Source: Atopsyche davidsoni
Lineage: Eukaryota > Arthropoda > Insecta > Trichoptera > Hydrobiosidae
Direction of reading: 5' to 3'
NCBI GenBank assembly: GCA_022113835.1
Contig: JAILWY010000027.1
Span: 684,501 to 748,500, forward strand
Length of the DNA stretch: 64,000 nt
Within the stretch, counting starts at the first letter, position 1, and each line of letters opens with the position of its first letter. The position numbers were made by a program, and so were the translations under genes. The notes beneath the pieces were generated by a model. The model was not told where the DNA came from. It saw only the letters and a list, made by a program, of their open reading frames with translations, and ran no database searches. This document shows positions 12,900 to 21,180 of the stretch, piece by piece.

Positions 12900-13160
12900 A
12901 GAATCGTTGTGAGATTCAGCGACGAGTGGAGTCCAGGGGCTTGCGACTCTTTGGGCTTGCTTCAATGATTCTTTTACCCAGGTATGTTTGTATGTGTTGG
13001 CAGTTATCGCTATGAGTTGATCAGGTTTGATAAGTGATCTTCTGATTGTGGGAAATATTCCACCGACGTTTCAGTCTCCATACTGGGGTCATCTTCGAGG
13101 ATTTTGTTTTGAGTGTCCTCACCTGCTGTTCACCTGTAATTGAGCTCACCGCTCCGAGAT
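12900..13160. repeat. Repeat with a conserved hairpin motif (GACGTTTC...GGGGTCATCTTC)
   Basis: On the reverse strand this reads GAAGATGACCCC-loop-GGAGACTGAAACGTCGG. It has the same layout as a motif at about 51350-51380 and as the inner part of the 55769-56179 hairpin. The motif looks like a conserved structural part of a retro-element, but its family is not identified and the limits are approximate. Confidence 0.3.
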
Positions 13161-13949
13161 ATATCCAGATAAAGTCATATTTTTACTATTCTTTTTCAAT
13201 TTCTAGAGGATTTTTGCATTATTGTAAAATTCAAAATCATAAAATTTGATGAAAAATGCATTTTAACATTAGTAAGACTAATTACGATTTATTTAAAATA
13301 TCTAGCTTTGTCTGCTACTTTCCTGACTATCCTTTTTTAATTATTAAATGGTTGCCTTTATCTTATCTCAAAGTTAAAATTAATACTAAAAACATATTCT
13401 AAAGCATTAGTATTAATCAATTATTGACATATTTTTAAGCTGTCGGTATTGATAAGATATGTGTAACATTACTAGAAATATTTGGAAATAAGGAAAACTT
13501 GTATAGTTCTGCTAAACGGAAAGGTACTGTTGCTCGTATAGTCTCACTTTAATAATTGAGGTTATCAATTAGTCAATGGTCGTACAATTTTCTTTGCATA
13601 GAAATGTGGTTTATGATTTGTACCATTAACTGTGAAGTGAGAAGTTCCTAAAATAAGTAATATTGTCTAAGTTCTAAAAAAACAAAGTTTTTCAGATTTC
13701 AATTTTAATCAGTCTTTCAGAACTTGGGGATTAGTGACAGTAATACATTTTTAAAATTATAAATAACATGAGAATACTCTCTTTAATTCATCAACACATT
13801 GTTTGATCCATCTATAGGCCGTGTTGTATAATAATGTGTATTGTTTCATTGATAATTAAACTATATTTAAGAGTATGCAATAATTAACAATAGTTATAAT
13901 TATTTTATTTAACTTGTATTAATATTAAAAAATAATTAAATAATTTCAG
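13161..13949. other. Non-coding AT-rich stretch before a small gene
   Basis: No exon is recognised. It ends in a splice acceptor (AATTTCAG, last base 13949), so at least its right part is probably the 5'-UTR intron of the gene that starts at 13968. Confidence 0.4.
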
Positions 13950-13967
13950 AAATATAACCTTACCAAA

Positions 13968-14501
13968 ATGGAGTTTCCCAATTCCCATGGACCAAACCAT
14001 GGGGGAAATTTTCCAGATTTCAACAATTCACATGGACCAAACCATGGTGGAAATTTCCCAAATTTTAACAACTCACATGGACCAAATCACGGAGGCAATT
14101 TTCCAAATTTTAACAACTCTCATGGACCAAATCATGGCGGAAATATGCCGGATTTCAACAATTCTCACGGACCTAACCATGGGGGACAGTTTCCAGATTT
14201 CAACAACTCCCATGGACCAAACCACGGTGGAAATTTTCCAGACTTTAACAACTCTCATGGACCAAATCACGGTGGAAATTTTCCAGATTTTAACAACTCT
14301 CATGGACCGAATCATGGTGGAAACATGCCAGATTTCAACAATTCCCATGGACCAAACCATGGGGGACAGTTTCCAGATTTTAACAACTCCCATGGACCAA
14401 ATCACGGTGGAAACATGCCGGATTTTAATCAACCTCCTTGTATTCAACCAAATCCTGGTTATGATGATGTTTGTAATAATCCACCTACATTTGAACCATA
14501 A
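13968..14501 (+). CDS. Small Gly/Asn/His-rich protein made of ten 15-residue repeats
   Basis: This 177-residue reading frame is dominated by ten perfect-length copies of NSHGPNHGGNFPDFN (residues 5-154) with small changes: the NF pair becomes NM or QF and D becomes N. It ends in a unique tail with two Cys (QPPCIQPNPGYDDVCNNPP). The wobble positions vary freely while the peptide is kept, which argues that the frame is real and that overlapping frames are shadows. There is no signal peptide, membrane segment or known domain. A splice acceptor ends at 13949, 18 bases before the ATG, and an AATAAA at 14578 closes the transcript. Abundant His suggests metal binding or a structural, disordered protein; neither is shown. 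It sits with two similar small genes between DM9 genes A and B, whose N-terminal exons have a comparable composition. Confidence 0.75.
   Translation: MEFPNSHGPNHGGNFPDFNNSHGPNHGGNFPNFNNSHGPNHGGNFPNFNNSHGPNHGGNMPDFNNSHGPNHGGQFPDFNNSHGPNHGGNFPDFNNSHGPNHGGNFPDFNNSHGPNHGGNMPDFNNSHGPNHGGQFPDFNNSHGPNHGGNMPDFNQPPCIQPNPGYDDVCNNPPTFEP
13980..14429 (+). repeat. Ten tandem 45-bp units with a 180-bp higher-order period
   Basis: Units start every 45 bases from 13980. The variable residues run NFPD, NFPN, NFPN, NMPD, QFPD, NFPD, NFPD, NMPD, QFPD, NMPD. Units 2-5 (14025-14204) and 6-9 (14205-14384) therefore correspond one to one, which suggests that a block of four units was duplicated after single-unit expansion. 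Confidence 0.85.
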
Positions 14502-14577
14502 ACTTGATTTGTAAATATATTCCGTCTGTTGTATTTTACAATTTTAAAGTAAGATAACAGTAAGATATAATTGATTT

Positions 14578-14583
14578 AATAAA
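14578..14583 (+). promoter_or_regulatory. Polyadenylation signal AATAAA of the repeat-protein gene
   Basis: A canonical AATAAA lies 77 bases after the stop codon of the gene at 13968-14501. Confidence 0.5.
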
Positions 14584-15256
14584 TTGAACCGAAAAATATG
14601 TACCTGGATATTTTTTTTAATAAAATGTATGAATTATGAAATATCTTAATTTTTTTATTCATTTACTCAGTATTTAATATATATTCATATCAATATCAAA
14701 TAGTGAATGATGTAATAGTTTAAGGTAAAATCATAAAAAAGTTTTTTTAAATTTATTACTTATCAATCACAGATGTCCCTATTTATAAATATTAATACTA
14801 TAAAAAAATAAAACATAAATGTAAACATAATATTAAAATTTACAAGTCAATAATTTATTAATTATGAGAAAATTTTGCAAATAAAATAAAATGAATTCTT
14901 TTGACGAGAGAATGATCGTAGACAAGACTTTGTTGTTATTTAAATATTATACAGTGATGAATCTATGGTATTGGAAATCAAAAGAACATCTTGCTTTTCT
15001 CAAATTATCAAGCAATAAATGCATATCTAATATAGATTATCTATATGATGATAAGCTTCATGGAAGCTAGTGTGACATGATAAAAATAAAAATTGCAATA
15101 GATTATTATCATTATCCTCTGTATAAGCAAGCTGACCTGTTGTGTAAGTAATTTTTTATGTTTTTAAATTTGTTGTGAAATAAAAAAACTCTAGTCTAAA
15201 ACTGCTAATGACAAGTGTTGATAGTACAATGGTTTTTTGTTTTCTTCTGTAGCAAT

Positions 15257-15676
15257 ATGAGTAATCCACCATACTTCCAAGGCCATAACCAGTATCCAAA
15301 TGCACCGATGCCTCATGTAGTCCCAGAAAGTTACAACCAAGGCAATTTTTACCATACCCCAGTAAACCAGATGCCCCAGACGTTGCCGCAGCATCAAAAT
15401 CACGTACCTCATATTGTACCACAGCACCACCACAACCCTAACTATGGCCACTCTCCAGTGGTCCATGCGCCTCACATTATGCCAGAGCATCAACACCACA
15501 TACCTGTCATAGACCACGGTCACATTCCTTATATTGATAACTGCCACCAGCACCCTCATCTGCACCCTTCAGCGCCCGGGTTTGCTCCATATCCACCCCA
15601 GGTGCAAATCTGTCCTCCTTATCCAGGATATCCACAATATCCTAATGGAGTTCCATACGGAGGTCCACAACCATGA
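15257..15676 (+). CDS. Small His/Pro-rich low-complexity protein
   Basis: The frame encodes 139 residues from an ATG at 15257, four bases after a splice acceptor (TTCTTCTGTAG ending at 15252). The in-frame sequence upstream lies in the intron, so the start is at 15257 rather than further left. The protein is rich in His, Pro, Gln and Tyr, with repeated phrases such as PHIVPQHHH, PHIMPEHQHH and HGHIPYID and a Pro/Tyr/Gly-rich C-terminus with two Cys. No signal peptide or known domain is seen. An AATAAA at 15715-15720 follows the stop by 38 bases. It is the second of three small genes of similar composition between DM9 genes A and B. Metal binding or a disordered secreted or cuticular role is possible but unproven. 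Confidence 0.7.
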   Translation: MSNPPYFQGHNQYPNAPMPHVVPESYNQGNFYHTPVNQMPQTLPQHQNHVPHIVPQHHHNPNYGHSPVVHAPHIMPEHQHHIPVIDHGHIPYIDNCHQHPHLHPSAPGFAPYPPQVQICPPYPGYPQYPNGVPYGGPQP

Positions 15677-15720
15677 TTCACAAAGTACTAATGTTCTGCC
15701 AACAAATTAACAGCAATAAA

Positions 15721-16116
15721 AGATTTGTTTCAGAGGATGAAAAAAAATGGATACATTTAAGAATTTAACATAATAAAGCTTTGAATATTGTTGTTAATCA
15801 CTTTTAATATAGTATTATTTAGCACAAATAAACTACAATTGTTATATTTGTACCCTAATTGTAATAATATTATTTAATAAAGACAAACAATTAATACAAT
15901 GAATGTCTATTTTTTTTATTATCAATTACTATACCTAGATGGCATTAATATATTCTTTGTCAAAAAATAAATGGACTTCAACTGCAGATAAGAATTGAAA
16001 ATCTTAATCAAGCGATAAGATTTGTATATCAGTTGTTTTGAGAAATAGTCATTGTATATGAACATTTGTGAATATAAAAAGTACATATAAGAAACAAGGA
16101 GTTTCTATTTTTTTAT
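15721..16116. other. Non-coding AT-rich spacer
   Basis: Sequence between the polyadenylation signal of the previous small gene and a MITE; nothing else is recognised. Confidence 0.5.
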
Positions 16117-16269
16117 AAAGCCCTCTACATACATAGCAACAAATCGTGCCACCAACTTGCAGCGTCCCTTTATTTTGGGTGTTTTATATGGTTTTGCCTA
16201 AAATGCAGGATGCTATTGGCTAGCTGCAAGTTGGTGGCGCGATTTGTTACTACGTGTATAGAGGGCTTT
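16117..16269. mobile_element. Short MITE with 47-bp terminal inverted repeats
   Basis: The arms 16117-16163 and 16223-16269 are inverted repeats with few mismatches; the termini read AAAGCCCTCTA and TAGAGGGCTTT, and both carry CCACCAACTTGCAGC. The 153-base size, long inverted termini and absence of coding sequence fit a miniature inverted-repeat element. The flanks show TA-rich sequence but no clear target duplication. Confidence 0.8.
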
Positions 16270-17062
16270 AATATTTCCCTGGAATATCTGAAGTGGGTTT
16301 GATTGTTTGGCTTAGATAAGAGATAACAAATGAGTACGCAATCAATGGCTGCGCTAGTTTAGTTTTTGTGATTGTAAATACAATATTTTTCCTTCATTTT
16401 GTGATTATTTTGTTCTTCAAGGTAAGGTACCTATGACTATTGAGAATATTTAAATAAGTGAGAAATTCAGATATTAAATGTACAAGTATATTATAATAGT
16501 TCAGTTTTACATTATATAATTTGTGGCGAAATTTGCAACTCATGATATTTGTGCTAGGTTTTGAGAATTTGGCTTCTGTCTGATAAAATATACGCCTTTC
16601 CAATAAAATGCAATATTTTTGTTATATACCCCAAAGCAAATGTTAGATATTTAAGAAGTTGAGTAAAGACAAAATGTTTTCAGGGTTTTTGCCTTACTTT
16701 TCATTTCCCATTTGTGGCTTCAGACTCACAAAGAATAGAGTAGGAACGGTTTCCTATCCAGGTCATCTGATTTGGGGAGTCCCTCGCTCATAGAATTTAC
16801 CCATAAAAAGACATTGTTATATCACCACCACCACACACCATATACTTACTATGGAAAATTTACATGACCTAACCACGGCATGATTTTTATGCTCTAAAAG
16901 CTCACTTCATAATATATTTAAATTAAATTAAAACTAATTCAGTTCGAAAAATAAACATGCAGAAAAATCATCAAGCCATTTCATAGTTATATTTTTTCTC
17001 TAAAATAAACTTACAATTGAATATATTATATTAATATATAAATTATAATTTTTCTTTTTTAG
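16270..17062. other. Non-coding spacer ending in a splice acceptor
   Basis: No exon is recognised. TTTTTCTTTTTTAG, ending at 17062, is a good acceptor, so the right part is probably the 5'-UTR intron of the gene that starts at 17083. Confidence 0.45.
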
Positions 17063-17066
17063 ATCA

Positions 17067-17102
17067 ATGATTGAATTGAATTATGGGGAACTGCTGTTGT
17101 GA
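17067..17102 (+). promoter_or_regulatory. Upstream overlapping micro-ORF
   Basis: The exon that carries the start of the gene at 17083 contains an earlier ATG at 17067, in another frame. It opens a 12-codon frame including its stop that overlaps the main start. Such an overlapping upstream frame could lower translation of the main frame. Confidence 0.4.
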
Positions 17103-17550
17103 TCCACCACAGTTAATGGAGCGAGATCAAGGACACCATATTAGCTACGCTCCGAACAGTCATGTCCCGATAACCCATGGTCCGGTTATTTTTGACCACC
17201 ATGGTCCTATGCCCCATAGCCAGCAACACTTTCCTCAACCAGCTCATGTACACATACCCCAAAGTACCCACAATCCCACAATTCATAATGATTACATTCC
17301 CCATAGTAGCCATGGTCCAGTTTACCCTGGACAGTATAACCCACCTCCAGTTCAGCAATACCCTTCACAAAACTCAGTTCCGCCTATTCACAATGACTAT
17401 AGTCACTTTGGACCAAATAGCCAAGGGCCAAGCTTCCGCCCTCCACCTCTTGGCTTTAATCCCCCTCCTTATCAAGGAAACAACCTTCAGTTTGACCAAC
17501 AACAAATGGCCCCTCAATTTAATAACGGAAATCAAGTGACTTGGCGCTAA
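17083..17550 (+). CDS. Small His/Pro-rich protein with an N-terminal MGNCCC acylation-type motif
   Basis: The frame encodes 155 residues. The start MGNCCCDPPQ has a Gly at position 2 followed by three Cys, the layout of proteins that are N-myristoylated on Gly and then palmitoylated on nearby Cys, so membrane attachment is plausible. The rest is disordered in character: HGP-containing phrases (THGPVIFDHHGPMPH, SSHGPVYPGQ), two HNDY motifs, then a Pro-rich and Gln/Asn-rich C-terminus. No known domain or classical signal peptide. A splice acceptor ends at 17062, 20 bases before the ATG, and AATAAA at 17570-17575 follows the stop by 19 bases. The HGP phrases resemble the repeat unit of the gene at 13968, which supports a common origin. 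Confidence 0.72.
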   Translation: MGNCCCDPPQLMERDQGHHISYAPNSHVPITHGPVIFDHHGPMPHSQQHFPQPAHVHIPQSTHNPTIHNDYIPHSSHGPVYPGQYNPPPVQQYPSQNSVPPIHNDYSHFGPNSQGPSFRPPPLGFNPPPYQGNNLQFDQQQMAPQFNNGNQVTWR

Positions 17551-17707
17551 ATTAAAAGTTGTGTATTGAAATAAAAACAATTTTTACATTTATTTTATGG
17601 TTTCATTTAAATTATGATTTTGATAAACGAATCTGTGTTATTACTAAGAATCTTTAGAAATTTAAAAAATAGTTTACAATAGAAAAAACTAAGTGAAATT
17701 CAATTAA

Positions 17708-19500
17708 CACTAAACGTACCACACCGGTCAATTTGACCGGTTGGGTACTTTGGTATAGAAAATGCTCATATACTTTTATCTTTTTTGCACATTTGACTTC
17801 ATGACTTTTTCTATTTCTTGGATACAAGTAATATCCTATTTTTTTTTTTTTTTTGTATTGTGTATTTTTTGAGTTATGGTTGTAGTATACCTATTACTAC
17901 CACAACCGGTCAAATTGACCGGTAGAACAATTTATTGGTTTATAAGGTTATCGGATCAGAAATTATGATGTACATGCGTTTTCAACATAGTGCATTCAGT
18001 TAGTTGCATATTTCTGCAAAGACTGTTGCGTAGTTAGTTCAATTAAGATTCAAGAAAAATTCAGAAAAATTCAATCAAGTGAATCAGAAATTCAAGAATG
18101 TGACTAAAATTTTAGATTGATTACAAGTTCTTAGAAAATATAAGTAATATTGACGAAGAATTTCCGGAAATTGATGAAGATGATTTTTGTGAAAATGAAG
18201 ATATACAGGTTGGAAATGATCTGTTAGACATGAGTTTGAATGTGCAGTAACTGACGATAAAGAGGAAAATATCGTGAATATATGTCGTGGACAAAAAAAA
18301 TGAGATTACTCTGAAGAAGAGATATAAAAAAATAAACAGCATGTTACAATAGGTGGAACTGTTTGGAAAGAAATACAAATAGGTGGTACACCTGGAAGAT
18401 CACCACATCATAACATTTTCAGGCAAGAAAAAGGCCCCACAGGATATGCAAAATGTCATATTATGAATAGTAAAGTTAAAATTGCATTTTCGTTGATAAT
18501 TGACCACTGTGATATAAACCATATAAGAATATGCACAATAGAAGAAGAAAAGAGAGTATTAGGAACCGATTGGAGTTTATCTCAAGAGAAATTAGATGCA
18601 TTATTGCAATTTTATATGCACGAGGTGCATATGGAGTAAATCATTTGAAAGATTCTTTTTTGTGGAATAACATATGGGGGCCTAAATTTTTCTTAGAAAC
18701 TATGAGCAGAAATAATTTCACAGAAGATCTCAAATTTATCCATTTTGATAAAAAAAGTGAACGGAGCCAACTTTTGAAAACAGACAAATTCGCCATGATA
18801 TCTATGATTTGGAATAAATTCATTGAGAATAGCCAAAACTGTTATAAACCGGGTGCTAATATTACTGTAGACGAACAGCTATTTTCAACTAAGTAGGTTA
18901 GGTTACGTAATACATGCCTAACAAGACTGATAAATTTGTAATCAAATCTTTGTTAGTATCGGACGTCGATAGCAAATACATCATAAATGCAATTCTATAT
19001 CTAGGAAAAGATGAAAATAGGCCCTCTTCAGTACCGCTCACTGAATACTCAAACTCATGGAACCATTTACGGGTGGTGGAAGATCTGTAACCACAGACAA
19101 CTTCTTTACAAGCAATTCCCTGGCAACACAACTGCTAGTGAAAAAAAACTACGTTATTGGAACTATCCGCTCAAATAAAAGGGAATTACCAATAATTGCG
19201 AAGCAAAAGAAAGATGGTATGGAACGCTTTTCAACAAAATTTAAGTCTCGCAGATGGCCTCTCCAAGTATTTTTCAATATCCTTGATTTAGCTGGCATAG
19301 ATGCCTGGATTTTGTACAAGCAAACGACAGGAGAATATATCTCGAGACAAGATTTTTTACTCCAGTTAGCAGTAGAACTTGCAGCCGATTTTCGAGAAGC
19401 CCGTAAACAACCAAATGTGATTTTCCACATTTTTGATTTTATTAGTGACCGGTTTCGCCAACCTTTCACGTTGGCATTATCAAACAGAGTGAGATTTTAT
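17708..19500 (+). pseudogene. Dead piggyBac-like transposon (DDE_Tnp_1_7 transposase)
   Basis: A TTAA at 17704-17707, the piggyBac target, precedes a possible left end beginning CACTAAACG. Two near-identical palindromes of the ACCGGTCAA/TTGACCGGT type follow at 17723-17741 and 17905-17923. The transposase remains run from about 18120: an acidic N-terminus (FPEIDEDDF), a GGTPGRSPHHNIFR segment, then GVNHLKDSFLW, TMSRNNF and NITVDEQLFSTK at 18531-18896, broken by a stop at the point where family members continue into the catalytic core. Further pieces (KPDKF, DVDSKYIINA, then GGGRSVTTDNFFTSN at 19057 onward) are in shifted frames. The C-terminus is replaced by a MITE fragment at 19441. With several frameshifts and stops it cannot be active. 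The right terminal end was not found. Confidence 0.85.
19441..19490. mobile_element. Fragment of foldback MITE family C inside the piggyBac relic
   Basis: The sequence GTGACCGGTTTCGCCAACC followed by TTTCACGTTGGCATTATC matches one arm and part of the loop of the hairpin element at 37384-37550. It replaces the end of the transposase frame, so it arrived after the transposon. Confidence 0.6.
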
Positions 19501-19985
19501 ATAATAATAAGAAATTAGGTAAACAATTGTTAGAGGGAGAGGTTGTTGGAAAGAGAGAGAATGATTGTCAGGTGGTAAGGGCTAATGTGATTTTAATGTA
19601 CCTGACAAGTGGAGGATTCTATATAATTGCAAATTTTTGTGAACGTGAAAGTAGTGGCTTTGGGGTGTAGCAGCAGTTATCCTGTGTTGGGGTTTGTCCT
19701 GTAGTGTGTTTATCTGTAAATAATAGGTTTTTGCACAGTAAATGTTTTTTTTGCAGCAGTTTGCCAGTAATTCTCTTGGCTAGTTTCATTCCCAATTCAG
19801 TATATTTTTCAGTTCTTTCAGTCTGCCATTGAAGACGAGAGTGTGTCCGGTGTGGAGGGTGGCAAAATCATTTGCCTCCCTGTATCTAGTCAAAATTACC
19901 CCAGCAGACCATAACTCCATCTGTGTGAGGGTTGTGATAGTGGTGTAGGGGTTAGTACCTACATCGGAACACGTGTCTTACGGCC
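19501..19985. other. Non-coding stretch, probably old repeat
   Basis: This has more G than its surroundings and no coding frame. It lies between two mobile-element remains and may be part of either; no family is recognised. Confidence 0.35.
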
Positions 19986-20860
19986 TGTAGGAATGTGACA
20001 TTCGACCCTTAATCCATTAAATATTTTATTAGACTGCCATTAAAGTAGAACATAATCCCTTAGTAATTAGCGGTCAGTCAAAGGCGATCGTATTCAGGCG
20101 AGATGTCCTCGCAATGAGACACCCCCGATACGTGGGAATCTTCCTGTTTACGCCAGCCACAAAGGCAGCGGGACCCTATATAAGCGGCTTCCCCGCGCCT
20201 CTCCAGAGAGACCTCGCGGCATCGAACTAGTAACCACGTATATTTCTGTAATGTACCTACCTAATCACCCTATGCTTACTAGTACTTCTTATCATAAATT
20301 TAAAGTCCTTGTTAGTTCAAACTAATATTGCACTGAGGAGTGGACCTTATTCCGCCCCACAATCTCAAATAACTTTCCATTCAATTACTTAAATATCTTA
20401 TATTATTAAATCAATACAGACATGCCAAACATACAATAACATGTTTGTGCATTTCTCTGATTATATGTATTTGCACTCTTGCTGGACTCTGTCCATTATA
20501 TTTTGTATATAAGACTGTATCATTTCCATATCGATATCATTATAACTAGTCTGACTATCGACGACACACTGTCGGAGTAATAAATTCCATAAACAAGTAT
20601 TGAAAGTGTTGTTATTTCCATACGTTCAACTGAAGTCCGGTGTGTACCTAACGGGCACATAACATTTCTAACCAGTGTAGTTATACTAAATAAACTACGA
20701 ATACGCAAATATTTCGCCAGCCTTCTGATTTCCAACCTTACATCAATCCTGCAACCACATCATCTTCATCTTCAACAACACACACTCAACCTGCGGCGAA
20801 TTGGTGACATCATATTCATCGGCGAAAGTGGCAGCCTTCTTTTTCTCACGCAAGGTGAAG
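19986..20860 (+). mobile_element. LTR-retrotransposon terminal repeat with leader fragment
   Basis: The stretch 19986-20742 begins TGTAGGAATGT and ends CTTACA, i.e. TG...CA ends, with an internal CCCTATATAAGC promoter-like box at about 20173. It is followed by a leader containing GGCGAATTGGTGACATCA and GGCGAAAGTGGCAGCC. The same layout occurs at 9105-9400. No gag or pol follows, so this is a truncated or solo remnant. The assignment to Ty3/gypsy is by resemblance only. Confidence 0.45.
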
Positions 20861-21180
20861 GGAAATACCAAGAATTGTGAGTAGCTGTTTATTTCACAAC
20901 TTCTGCAACATTTTCATCATCAAGCAGAAAATCTTAAATACAGAATGCGTATTATTTGGAAGTCCTTAGTGATAAAATGACTAATAAAACAAAAATTGCA
21001 GATAGTAAGCAGATTTATCAATCTATGGTTATCAATATTTTTACTGAGATGTCTTTCTTGTATTGTATCCATTCACATGTATGTATTTCGTATCACAGAG
21101 CAGAGATAACAATATTAATAAGCCGCAATTGATAGATAATGTTTTAGGTAGATTTGTGTTGAGTAAAATAACACATCAAG
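20861..21180. other. Putative promoter/5' UTR of DM9 gene B
   Basis: AT-rich DNA directly left of the start codon at 21181. No firm TATA box or initiator can be assigned by eye. Confidence 0.3.

Noticed and set aside
13987..14514. Second long frame (175 aa) overlapping the repeat gene, and a reverse frame at 14073-14447
   Set aside because: They are shadows of the 45-bp tandem repeat, whose period is a multiple of three, so several frames stay open. Only the 13968 frame keeps its peptide while synonymous bases vary, and only it has a natural start after a splice acceptor.
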